From NCBI GenBank assembly GCA_016291655.1, contig JAEEYF010000022.1, forward strand, positions 1-64,000: a stretch of DNA of 64,000 nucleotides, given 5' to 3'. Both the position numbers and the translations under genes were made by a program. The stretch is from Lachnospiraceae bacterium (GTDB lineage Bacteria > Bacillota > Clostridia > Lachnospirales > Lachnospiraceae). The notes under the pieces are model-generated. The model worked only from the letters and a program-made list of their open reading frames with translations. It was not told the origin of the DNA and searched no databases. Position 1 is the stretch's first letter. Each line of letters starts with the position of its first letter. This document shows positions 8,518-16,909 of the stretch, piece after piece.

Positions 8518-9783
8518 TTATCTGTTTGCTGCGGCTATATCATGTCGCATATATTTGTTTGAGAAGGTAATGAGCTCGGTTGCCTTGTACGCTTTTTCCC
8601 GCGCTTCTTCCGTGGTTTTTCCGAGAGCGGTGATACCCATGACACGTCCTCCGTTTGTCACAAGCTTACCGTCTGCAAACTTCGTCCCCGCATGGAAACA
8701 GTAGCAGCCTTCTTTGCCCTTGAAATTCTCGGTTCCTTTGATCTCCTTGCCCTTTTCGTACTTCTCGGGATATCCGCCCGATGCGAGGATAACGCAAACA
8801 GCCGCATCTTCCTTGAATTTCAGTTCGATCTCGTCAAGCTTTCCGTCTATACAAGCTTCAAATACATCAACAATATCATTTTCCATTCTCGGAAGAACAA
8901 CCTGTGTCTCGGGATCGCCGAAACGTGCATTGAATTCAAGCACCTTGGGTCCTTTTTCCGTAAGAATGAAGCCAAAAAAGATGACGCCCTTGAATTCCCT
9001 TCCTTCGGCAGCCATTGCATCAACCGTTGCCTGATAGATATGTTTCTTGCAGAATTCATCTACCTCTTTGGTATAGAAGGGATTGGGGGATACATTTCCC
9101 ATTCCTCCGGTGTTCAGTCCTTCATCATTATCCTTGGCGCGCTTGTAATCCATTGCACTTGCCATAAGCTTGATGGTTTTTCCGTCAACAAAGGAGAGGA
9201 CCGAGGCTTCTTTTCCTGTCAGGAATTCCTCAACTACGATCTTATCGCCTGCGCTTCCGAACGCTTTGTCCGTCATGAGCTCCTTAACACCGTCGACCGC
9301 TTCCTTGCGATCCTTGCATATAAGGACTCCCTTGCCCAGGGCAAGACCGTCTGCTTTAAGCACGATCGGGTAATCTGCGTTCTCAAGATATTTTATTGCG
9401 GCCTCAGGGTCATCAAATACCTCATAGGCAGCCGTGGGAATACCGTATTTCTTCATCAGCCCTTTCGAGAAAACCTTGGAGCCTTCAAGGATAGCCGCAT
9501 TTTTACGAGGTCCGAAAACACGAAGTCCTCTTGCCTCGAACACGTCAACTATGCCCGCAACAAGCGGATCGTCCGGTCCCACAACCGTCAGGTCGATCTT
9601 TTTTTCTTCCGCAAAATCCGCAAGAGCCTTGAAATCCATTGCTTTAATGTCCACGCACTCCGCAAGCTCGGAGATCCCTGCATTTCCGGGTGCACAATAG
9701 ATCTTTTCCGCTTTTTTGCTCTGCGCTATCTTCCAGACAATAGCATGCTCACGTCCGCCGGAGCCCACAACCAAAATCTTCAT
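8518..9783 (-). CDS. purD: Phosphoribosylamine-glycine ligase (GARS)
   Basis: PurD joins glycine to 5-phosphoribosylamine with ATP, step two of IMP synthesis. The 421-aa length is normal. The ATP-grasp fold is evident: N-terminal MKILVVGSGGREHAIVWK, the central GLALGKGV lysine motif, the GGMGNVSP loop, and the metal-binding FNARFGDPETQ segment. It is last in purM-purN-purD, 44 nt after purN, with GCAGGTAG ahead of the ATG. The remaining purine genes are not in this window. Confidence 0.97.
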   Translation of the reverse strand: MKILVVGSGGREHAIVWKIAQSKKAEKIYCAPGNAGISELAECVDIKAMDFKALADFAEEKKIDLTVVGPDDPLVAGIVDVFEARGLRVFGPRKNAAILEGSKVFSKGLMKKYGIPTAAYEVFDDPEAAIKYLENADYPIVLKADGLALGKGVLICKDRKEAVDGVKELMTDKAFGSAGDKIVVEEFLTGKEASVLSFVDGKTIKLMASAMDYKRAKDNDEGLNTGGMGNVSPNPFYTKEVDEFCKKHIYQATVDAMAAEGREFKGVIFFGFILTEKGPKVLEFNARFGDPETQVVLPRMENDIVDVFEACIDGKLDEIELKFKEDAAVCVILASGGYPEKYEKGKEIKGTENFKGKEGCYCFHAGTKFADGKLVTNGGRVMGITALGKTTEEAREKAYKATELITFSNKYMRHDIAAANR

Positions 9784-9827
9784 TTATCTACCTGCCTTTT
9801 TATCACTGGTCTTCTTTCGAAGAAGCC

Positions 9828-10424
9828 CTACTTACCGCTGTTTTCCGCCAGCTCTTTGATCGCTTCGGGAAGAATGATCCATTCAGCCTGTTCCATAACC
9901 CTTCTCTGAAGGATCTCGGGAGTGTCTCCGATCTTTACTTCCACTGCCTTTTGCTTGATAATGGGACCTGTATCCGTCCCTTCATCCACAAAATGCACCG
10001 TAGCGCCCGTTACTTTGCAGCCCCTTGCGAGAACCGCTTCGTGGACCTTGAGCCCGTAGAAGCCGTCTCCGCAGAAAGAGGGGATCAGTGACGGATGTAT
10101 ATTGATTATTTTATTCGAATATTTCTTTATTACAATCTCGGGTACGATCACGAGATAGCCCGCCAGCACGATCAGGTCGGGAGAGTATTTGTCAAGCGTC
10201 GCAAGCAGCGCCTCGTCAAAGGCTTTTTTATCCGGGAAATCTTTTCTGACCACTGCCTCCCCGGGAATATTGTGGTTTTTCGCTCTCTCAAGAGCAAAAG
10301 ACTTTCTTGATGAAGATATCACAGCCGCGATCTTCGTGCCGGGAATGAATCCGCTTTCTACCTTGTCTATGATAGCCTGAAGGTTTGTTCCGCCTCCGGA
10401 AACAAGTACAACTACTTTAAACAT
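9828..10424 (-). CDS. purN: Phosphoribosylglycinamide formyltransferase (GART 1)
   Basis: PurN moves a formyl group from 10-formyl-THF to GAR. Seen: the N-terminal VVLVSGGGTNLQAII phosphate loop, the catalytic INIHPSLIPSF motif (Asn and His), and the downstream GATVHFVDEGTDTGPII with the catalytic Asp. Length 198 aa is typical. The start at 10424 lies inside the end of purM (13-nt overlap) with AAAGGG just upstream, so translation is likely coupled. Confidence 0.97.
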   Translation of the reverse strand: MFKVVVLVSGGGTNLQAIIDKVESGFIPGTKIAAVISSSRKSFALERAKNHNIPGEAVVRKDFPDKKAFDEALLATLDKYSPDLIVLAGYLVIVPEIVIKKYSNKIINIHPSLIPSFCGDGFYGLKVHEAVLARGCKVTGATVHFVDEGTDTGPIIKQKAVEVKIGDTPEILQRRVMEQAEWIILPEAIKELAENSGK

Positions 10425-11437
10425 ATGCCCTTTTCTCCGTTATCGATGAAACCGAGGATATACGCTGTCTCGCCTGCCGCCTTGATAGCTGCGACGGTCT
10501 TGTCGACATCGTTCTTATCAACCGCAAGGCACATTCCTATGCCCATGTTATATGTATTGTACATCATCTTTTCTTCGATCTTTCCCGTTGACGCAAGAAG
10601 CCTGAAGATGGGAGGTATCTCATAGGAATTCTTATCAATTACCGCACAGGTGCCTTCCTTCAGCATTCTGGGAATGTTTTCATAGAAGCCGCCGCCTGTG
10701 ATGTGGCTGCAGGCCTTTACCGTAACTCCCGCTTCCTTAATGGACCTTAAAGCCTTAACATAGATCTTTGTAGGACGAAGAAGTGCGGCACCGAGGGTTT
10801 CGCCCAATTCATCGGAGTAACGGTCAAGCGCTGTTCTGTCCATAGGGAAAACCTTGCGGACAAGGGAATAACCGTTTGAATGTATGCCCGATGAAGCTAT
10901 GCCCACAAGAACATCGCCCTTTGTAAGTTTGTCGCCTGTGATCATTTCATCTCTGTCAACAATGCCCACCGCAAAGCCTGCAAGATCATATTCATCTTCG
11001 GGGTAGAAACCGGGCATTTCCGCGGTCTCTCCGCCGATCAAAGCCGCTCCCGCCATTTCACATCCCGTTGCTACACTGCCTACGATGTCAGCGATCTTCT
11101 CGGGGACGTTTTTTCCGCATGCTATATAATCAAGGAAGAAAAGAGGTTCACCGCCTGCGCATGCAACGTCGTTCACGCACATGGCTACGCAGTCGATACC
11201 GATGGTATCATGCTTATCCATAAGGAATGCGAGCTTAAGCTTTGTTCCCACCCCGTCTGTACCCGAAAGAAGTGTCGGGTTTTTCATTTTCATAAAGGAA
11301 TTCATGGCAAAGGCACCGGAAAAACCGCCGAGACCTCCGAGCACCTCGGGTCTCATTGTCTTAGCCACATGTTTTTTCATAAGCTCCACAGCTTTGTAGC
11401 CTGCTTCTATGTCTACACCTGCGTTTTTGTAATCCAT
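10412..11437 (-). CDS. purM: Phosphoribosylformylglycinamidine cyclo-ligase (AIRS)
   Basis: PurM closes the imidazole ring of AIR using ATP. The 341-aa protein begins MDYKNAGVDIEAGYKAV and contains the conserved GGFSGAF, DGVGTK(L) and GGETAEMPGFY segments and the C-terminal HITGGGFYENIPR motif. It heads the purMND unit and is divergent from typA. No guanine or PRPP riboswitch was recognised in the 170 bp upstream. Confidence 0.97.
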   Translation of the reverse strand: MDYKNAGVDIEAGYKAVELMKKHVAKTMRPEVLGGLGGFSGAFAMNSFMKMKNPTLLSGTDGVGTKLKLAFLMDKHDTIGIDCVAMCVNDVACAGGEPLFFLDYIACGKNVPEKIADIVGSVATGCEMAGAALIGGETAEMPGFYPEDEYDLAGFAVGIVDRDEMITGDKLTKGDVLVGIASSGIHSNGYSLVRKVFPMDRTALDRYSDELGETLGAALLRPTKIYVKALRSIKEAGVTVKACSHITGGGFYENIPRMLKEGTCAVIDKNSYEIPPIFRLLASTGKIEEKMMYNTYNMGIGMCLAVDKNDVDKTVAAIKAAGETAYILGFIDNGEKGICLK

Positions 11438-11562
11438 GGTCTTCTTCCTTTCGTTTATCCGTATTATTTGGATTGTTCTTGGAACGCGACTATTTTACCA
11501 TATAAAGCCAAAATTTTATATTTAATATTTCTAATTGATAACATAAGGTAAGAAATTTTTTC

Positions 11563-11590
11563 TTGATTTTTGAGAAATTTATGCTAATAT
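11563..11590 (+). promoter_or_regulatory. Probable promoter of typA
   Basis: TTGATT (11563-11568) and the extended -10 TGCTAATAT (TAATAT at 11585-11590) are 16 nt apart, about 90 nt before the typA ATG. Confidence 0.6.
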
Positions 11591-11677
11591 AAGCGTTTGT
11601 GATATTTTTTGATAAGTTTAGTTTTGATCTTGCGGAGTCCGGCTATTCCGCATCTGTATGTACGAAAGGGATTTTTT

Positions 11678-13507
11678 ATGATCGAAAGAAGTATGAACAT
11701 CAGAAACATTGCCATCATTGCCCATGTTGACCACGGTAAGACAACGCTTGTTGACGAGCTTCTCAAGCAGAGCGGAACATTCCGCGCCAATCAGGACGTT
11801 GCCGAACGCGTAATGGATTCCAATGACATCGAGCGTGAGAGAGGCATTACGATCCTCGCTAAAAATACAGCCATTAATTATAAAGGAATAAAGATCAACA
11901 TCATTGACACTCCCGGACATGCCGATTTCGGCGGTGAAGTGGAACGTGTACTTAAGATGGTAGACGGCGTTGTTCTTGTGGTTGACGCCTTTGAAGGTGT
12001 AATGCCCCAGACAAAGTTCGTTCTTAAGAAAGCCCTTGAGCTCCAGCTTCCCATGATCTGCTGCATCAATAAGATCGACCGTCCCGAAGCACGTCCCAAG
12101 GAAGTTATCGACGAAGTTCTTGAACTTCTCATGGATCTCGATGCTTCCGATGAGCAGCTGGATTGCCCCTTCGTTTTTGCTTCCGCAAAAACGGGTGTTG
12201 CTATACTTGAGCTGAATGATACCCCCAAGAACATGGTTCCCCTTTTCGAAACCATCGTTGATTACATCCCTGCTCCTCAGGGTGATCCCGATGCAGGCAC
12301 TCAGGTTCTGATCAGTACCATCGACTACAACGAATATGTTGGACGTATCGGCGTGGGCAAGGTTTCCAACGGTAAGATCCGCGTTAATCAGGACGTTGTC
12401 ATCGTAAACCACCACGAGCCCGACAAGGTTCGTAAAGTGAAGGTTTCGAAGCTTTATGAATACGAAGGCCTTAAGAAAGTTGAAGTAGAAGAGGCAGGCA
12501 TAGGCTCCATCGTCGCAATCTCAGGTATCTCGGACATTCACATCGGAGACACCCTCTGCAGCCCCGATGCTCCCAATCCCATTCCTTTCCAGAAGATCTC
12601 AGAGCCTACGATCGCTATGACCTTCTGCGTAAACGACTCTCCTCTTGCAGGTCAGGAAGGAAAGTTTGTTACCTCCAGACACATCCGCGAAAGACTTTTC
12701 CGCGAGCTCAATACCGATGTTTCTCTTCGTGTTGAAGAAACAGATACCACCGAAGCCTTCAAGGTTTCCGGTCGCGGTGAGCTCCATCTTTCCGTACTTA
12801 TCGAAAACATGCGCCGCGAAGGCTACGAATTTGCGGTCAGCAAGGCTGAAGTACTATACAAGACTGGCGAAAAGGGCGAAAAGCTTGAGCCCATGGAAAA
12901 GGCCTACATCGATGTTCCCGACGAATTCTCGGGCGTTGTCATCGAAAAGCTTTCTCAGCGTAAGGGCGAGCTCCTTTCCATGTCAAGCATCAGCGGCGGT
13001 TACACCCGTCTTGAGTTCCTGATCCCTTCCCGCGGTCTCATCGGCTACCGAGGCGATTTCATGACAGACACAAAGGGTAACGGAATCATCAATACCCTCT
13101 TTGACGGATATGCTCCTTTCAAGGGAGACATCGCTTATCGTAAGACAGGTTCCCTCATCGCTTTCGAAGCGGGGGAGAGCGTTACCTACGGTCTTTTCAA
13201 TGCTCAGGAGCGCGGAACACTGTTTATCGGTCCCGGAGAAAAGGTTTACTCCGGAATGGTCATCGGCCAGAGTCCCAAGACAGAAGATATCGAGGTTAAC
13301 GTCTGCAAGCGTAAGCAGCTCACCAACACCCGTTCCTCCGCTTCCGACGAAGCTCTTCGTCTTACACCGCCCAAGGTTCTTTCCCTTGAGCAGGCACTTG
13401 ATTTCATCGAGAAGGACGAGCTTCTGGAAGTTACCCCTTCTTCACTCAGGATCAGAAAGAAGATCCTGGATCCCACTCTCAGAAAGAGAGCCGGCAGAAA
13501 CAACTGA
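11678..13507 (+). CDS. typA: Ribosome-associated GTPase TypA/BipA
   Basis: TypA is a translational GTPase that helps 50S assembly and stress adaptation. The start at 11678 is preceded by GAAAGGG and gives 609 aa. G motifs: AHVDHGKTTL (G1), RGITI (G2), DTPGHADFGGEV (G3), NKIDRP (G4), and SAK near residue 165 (G5), followed by domain II, domain III and the TypA-specific C-terminal domain (LIPSRGLIGYRGDFMTDT). It is monocistronic, with a strong terminator shared with the converging sugar ABC genes. Confidence 0.97.
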   Translation: MIERSMNIRNIAIIAHVDHGKTTLVDELLKQSGTFRANQDVAERVMDSNDIERERGITILAKNTAINYKGIKINIIDTPGHADFGGEVERVLKMVDGVVLVVDAFEGVMPQTKFVLKKALELQLPMICCINKIDRPEARPKEVIDEVLELLMDLDASDEQLDCPFVFASAKTGVAILELNDTPKNMVPLFETIVDYIPAPQGDPDAGTQVLISTIDYNEYVGRIGVGKVSNGKIRVNQDVVIVNHHEPDKVRKVKVSKLYEYEGLKKVEVEEAGIGSIVAISGISDIHIGDTLCSPDAPNPIPFQKISEPTIAMTFCVNDSPLAGQEGKFVTSRHIRERLFRELNTDVSLRVEETDTTEAFKVSGRGELHLSVLIENMRREGYEFAVSKAEVLYKTGEKGEKLEPMEKAYIDVPDEFSGVVIEKLSQRKGELLSMSSISGGYTRLEFLIPSRGLIGYRGDFMTDTKGNGIINTLFDGYAPFKGDIAYRKTGSLIAFEAGESVTYGLFNAQERGTLFIGPGEKVYSGMVIGQSPKTEDIEVNVCKRKQLTNTRSSASDEALRLTPPKVLSLEQALDFIEKDELLEVTPSSLRIRKKILDPTLRKRAGRNN

Positions 13508-13517
13508 TGAAAAAAAC

Positions 13518-13558
13518 AGACCGGATGTTCTTAAACGAACATCCGGTCTTTATTTTTA
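13518..13558. terminator. Bidirectional terminator between typA and ABC permease
   Basis: A 13-bp stem (13518-13530 with 13537-13549) is followed by TTTATTTTT on the plus strand and flanked by AAAAAA on the left, so it can serve both converging units. Confidence 0.92.
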
Positions 13559-14395
13559 GCCTTTAAGTCCCGTGCTTGCAACGCCTTCAACGAAATACTT
13601 CTGAAGTATGAGGAACACCACGAGTACCGGGATCAATGACATTACCGAACCCGCCATTATGAGTCCGTAATCCGATGAATACTGGCTTATGAACATCTTT
13701 AATCCAAGCTGTATGGTCTTTTTCTCCTTACTTCTTAAATAGATCAAGGGTCCGAGGTAGTCGTTCCAGGTTGCCACAAAAGTAAAAATTGTCAGCGTTG
13801 ACAACGCAGGTTTCGACAGCGGAAGCATTATCTTTGCATATATCCTGTATTCACTCATTCCGTCTATTCGCGCCGCCTCACAAAGCTCATCCGGGATGTC
13901 GGTATAGAACTGCTTCATAAGGAAAACGCCGAAGGCTGAAAAGGCCTGCAGGCATATCATCGCCATCAGCTTATCGTTCAACCCCATGCCTCTCATCATA
14001 ATGAACTGAGGAACCATGTATACCTGCCAGGGCATCGCGATCGTCGCTATATATGCCAGGAACAGCTTGTTCTTGTGTTTAAAATCCAGTTTTGCAAAGG
14101 CATATGCCGCAAAACTGCTGGTAAGAAGCTGCAATACGGTTACTACTACGGTTAGTATGACCGTATTCTCAACAAACTTCCCAAAGGGTATTTTTTTCCA
14201 TATATCTACGTAATTGCTCCATCTCGGCTCCTTTGGTATCAACACAAAGGGATCCATGATAAACACTTCGCGGTCTGTTTTAACGGAGGCGGACAGCATC
14301 CATATGAAAGGAATGATCATCAAGGCCGCAACGATTATCAATATAAGATATGTTACAATTTTGCCCACTAAGGCTTTTCTATGCGCTGATCTCAC
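13556..14395 (-). CDS. Carbohydrate ABC transporter permease, MalG type
   Basis: This 279-aa membrane protein is one of two inner-membrane subunits of a CUT1 sugar importer. It has about six transmembrane segments and the ATPase-contacting EAA loop with EAARIDGMSEYRIYAKIMLPLSKPA. It is third in the unit binding protein-permease-permease, 17 nt after its partner. No ATPase gene is nearby, so a shared MsmK-type ATPase elsewhere is expected (known habit of CUT1 systems in Firmicutes). The sugar cannot be told. Confidence 0.93.
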   Translation of the reverse strand: MRSAHRKALVGKIVTYLILIIVAALMIIPFIWMLSASVKTDREVFIMDPFVLIPKEPRWSNYVDIWKKIPFGKFVENTVILTVVVTVLQLLTSSFAAYAFAKLDFKHKNKLFLAYIATIAMPWQVYMVPQFIMMRGMGLNDKLMAMICLQAFSAFGVFLMKQFYTDIPDELCEAARIDGMSEYRIYAKIMLPLSKPALSTLTIFTFVATWNDYLGPLIYLRSKEKKTIQLGLKMFISQYSSDYGLIMAGSVMSLIPVLVVFLILQKYFVEGVASTGLKG

Positions 14396-14412
14396 TTTTT
14401 TCTCCTATCTGC

Positions 14413-15327
14413 TCATGCTTTATCTTTCCTGGACTGACCATAGAACTGAATGATCGTTACGCCGAGTACCAATACGAACAGTACCATCGCCAACGCGCTG
14501 GAGTATCCAAGATCCCAGTTAATGAAAGCTTTTTGGTAAATGTAATAAACCAAAACCGTTGAGCTTTCCGTAAGATCGCTGCTTCCTCCGGCTCCTGCCA
14601 GCATGACCGCTATATCGTATATCTTGAAGCAGTTGATCGTAAGCATTACAACAACAAAGAAGGTGGTAGCACTTAACTGAGGCCAGGTTATATAGCGGAA
14701 CTTGCCCCAGGCTCCTGCTCCGTCCAATGCAGCAGCCTCATAAAGCTCCGAGGGTATTCCCTGAAGGCCCGCGAGATATATGACCATATAATAACCCATA
14801 TACTTCCAGACACTGAAAAGTATCATGGAAAGCAAAACCAAAGATCCGCTAAACCACTGCGGAAGTTCGGTCAGGTTGAACACGTTGTACAGGATGCTGT
14901 TGATGGGACCTTTGGAAGGATGGAACAGCATCTTCCAGACAGCCGTAACAGCAACCAGTGATGCTACATATGGAAAAAACGAAAGAGTTCTGAATATGCC
15001 TCTTCCGATCACTTTCTGATTTAAGAGGACCGCCAAGGCAAGAGAGGCGATCATCGTAAGCGGAACTGTGCCCAGACAATATATGATCGTATTCTTCAGT
15101 GCGGCTTTGAAAAATGTGTCATCCACGAGCTTCGCAAAATTGCTGAACCCCGCGAATTCAATGGGATTGCTTCCGTCCCACTTGAGAAATGCAAGAGCAA
15201 AGGCAAAGATGATGGGTATCAGTGTGAACACACAGAAACCGATAAAATTGGGCGCTATAAAAGAATAGGCTACCAATGTACGTCTTACTTTTTTACTGAG
15301 TAGAGGTTTTTTCATATTCTTCCTCAC
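14413..15327 (-). CDS. Carbohydrate ABC transporter permease, MalF type
   Basis: The first permease of the CUT1 importer, 304 aa, has a basic cytoplasmic N-terminus (MRKNMKKPLLSKKVRRT), six hydrophobic segments, and the EAA loop YEAAALDGAGAWGKFRYITWPQL. It pairs with the MalG-type subunit downstream. A stem-loop between it and the binding-protein gene probably lowers its expression relative to the binding protein. Confidence 0.93.
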   Translation of the reverse strand: MRKNMKKPLLSKKVRRTLVAYSFIAPNFIGFCVFTLIPIIFAFALAFLKWDGSNPIEFAGFSNFAKLVDDTFFKAALKNTIIYCLGTVPLTMIASLALAVLLNQKVIGRGIFRTLSFFPYVASLVAVTAVWKMLFHPSKGPINSILYNVFNLTELPQWFSGSLVLLSMILFSVWKYMGYYMVIYLAGLQGIPSELYEAAALDGAGAWGKFRYITWPQLSATTFFVVVMLTINCFKIYDIAVMLAGAGGSSDLTESSTVLVYYIYQKAFINWDLGYSSALAMVLFVLVLGVTIIQFYGQSRKDKA

Positions 15328-15330
15328 TTT

Positions 15331-15373
15331 AAAATTTTCCCCTCCCTTAGCTTTTGGGGCAGAGAGAGGGGAA
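15331..15373 (-). terminator. Stem-loop between binding protein and permease genes
   Basis: TTCCCCTC and GAGGGGAA (15366-15373 with 15337-15344, minus-strand order) form an 8-bp stem around a 21-nt loop, followed by AATTTT. Weak terminators or RNA-stabilising hairpins at this place are known to set a high binding-protein to permease ratio; that role is inferred. Confidence 0.55.
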
Positions 15374-15388
15374 GAGATTGCTTGTCAA

Positions 15389-16684
15389 TTACTTGCCGAG
15401 GATCTTAGCAACTTCGTCGTTCATCTTCTTAACGCCTTCGTCGATCGTAAGCTCACCGGTCATGATGCTTCCGTGATAGGAATCAAGTACAGAGTTGATC
15501 TCTGAAACATGATCGCCGTAAGGAACCTCAAGGTAGAGGTTGGAAACATCAAGCGCGTCCTTACTCTGCTGATCTGTCGGGAATCCTTCGATGGAAGTGA
15601 TAGCCTTCTTAACATCTGCTGTCATGCATGCAGGGAAGTTACCGCTGGAAGCCATAACAGCTGCTCCTTCAGCTCCGCTTACCCAGTTAACGAAATCCCA
15701 TGCTGCATCCTTGTTTTTGGAAGCTGTCGTTACCGAAAGTCCTGTGATGGTACCGAGTGTGGAACCTGCTTCAACGCCATCGGCATGAGGATACTTGCAA
15801 AGACCCCAGTTACCGCAAAGCTTAGCATCATAATCACCCTTCTTGATGTTGGTGATAAGTGTTGAGATGAACCAAGAACCCTGATTCATCATAGCTACGT
15901 CTCCGCCTGAGAAAGCTGCCGAATAATGGAGACCTTCTGTCTTTAGATCCGCATACTTTCTGCAGACGCCGTCCTTTTCCTGATTGAGAACCATCTGATA
16001 GATGGGCTTTACGAAATCATAGTTGCCGTCAAGGATAGTGTGCTTGCCGTCAAGCATAGCGCAAAGCTGAACGGTACTTCTCCATGTGTGATAATGTGTT
16101 CCGTAAACCTGCTTACCGAAGGTTGTATCCGTAACCTTTCTTGCAAGTGCATCGTACTCATCCCATGTCATATCGTTTGTAGGATAAGCAACGCCTGCTC
16201 TGTCAAAAATGTCCTTATTGTAGAAGATTACCCAGAAGTCATTACGGAAAGGAAGCTCATAAAGCTTACCGTCAACAACAACCTGATCTGTAGCTCCCGC
16301 AAACTTCTTAAGATCTACCTTGTCTTTCTTGATGTAATCATCAAGAGCGATAATAGCCTTCTTCTGAACCAATGTTGCATATCCGGGAACATCCTTGATC
16401 GTTACTACGTCGAAATCAGATCCCGATCCTGAAAGCTCTGTTGCAAGAACAGTCATATAATCTGTGGAACCAAGGTCTACCATATTAACGGTAACTCCTT
16501 TGTGTGCAGCTTCATATGCCTTCTTGATGTCGCCCCAGTACTGAGTGGAGCTTTCATCCCAGATAGCCCACTTAAGGGTTACGTTTCCGTCGGAGCCTGC
16601 GCTCCCGTCCTTCTTTCCGCAGCCGGCAGCCAAAGAAACTACCATGAGTGCGCACAAAAGAACAGCCATAAATCTTTTCTTCAT
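15389..16684 (-). CDS. Sugar ABC transporter substrate-binding lipoprotein
   Basis: An extracellular solute-binding protein of the MalE/family 1 type, tethered by a lipid. The ATG at 16684 follows GGGAGGA and gives 431 aa with a lipobox SLAAGC (Cys22) after a short hydrophobic signal. Downstream the sequence has the usual two-lobe pattern, starting VTLKWAIWDESSTQYW. It is first in its operon and divergent from a YesM/YesN-like two-component system, which commonly controls such importers. The ligand is unknown; oligosaccharide is likely. Confidence 0.93.
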   Translation of the reverse strand: MKKRFMAVLLCALMVVSLAAGCGKKDGSAGSDGNVTLKWAIWDESSTQYWGDIKKAYEAAHKGVTVNMVDLGSTDYMTVLATELSGSGSDFDVVTIKDVPGYATLVQKKAIIALDDYIKKDKVDLKKFAGATDQVVVDGKLYELPFRNDFWVIFYNKDIFDRAGVAYPTNDMTWDEYDALARKVTDTTFGKQVYGTHYHTWRSTVQLCAMLDGKHTILDGNYDFVKPIYQMVLNQEKDGVCRKYADLKTEGLHYSAAFSGGDVAMMNQGSWFISTLITNIKKGDYDAKLCGNWGLCKYPHADGVEAGSTLGTITGLSVTTASKNKDAAWDFVNWVSGAEGAAVMASSGNFPACMTADVKKAITSIEGFPTDQQSKDALDVSNLYLEVPYGDHVSEINSVLDSYHGSIMTGELTIDEGVKKMNDEVAKILGK

Positions 16685-16874
16685 ATATTTTCCTCCCAAA
16701 AATAATATATTTTTCTCCCTTGAAATCCCTCCCGGGAGATAGTTACATTCTTATTTTATTACACTTTGCAAAACAGAAGAATGCAAAAAATTACATTTTA
16801 TTGCAATTTCCTTACTGTTTCTCCATAGTTTGGCATGTAATATTTTTAGATTGTCTGCCATTTTTTTAGTTTTC

Positions 16875-16903
16875 TTGTTATCATTGCAGCTTTGGTGTAA
16901 AAT
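16875..16903 (+). promoter_or_regulatory. Candidate promoter immediately before the YesM-like kinase
   Basis: TTGTTA (16875-16880) and TAAAAT (16898-16903) are exactly 17 nt apart. The -10 ends only 6 nt before the ATG at 16910, so initiation would fall at or next to the start codon. Confidence 0.5.
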
Positions 16904-16909
16904 ATCAGC

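Noticed and set aside
8692..9909. Long open frame (405 codons) on the plus strand opposite purD and purN
   Set aside because: It is fully antisense to two certain enzymes, lacks a ribosome site and has no plausible protein features; it results from codon bias.
11438..11608. Purine or PRPP riboswitch ahead of purM
   Set aside because: No conserved purine-riboswitch core or matching three-way junction was seen.
11618..12415. 265-codon minus-strand frame opposite typA
   Set aside because: Shadow of the GTPase domain coding strand; no start signal.
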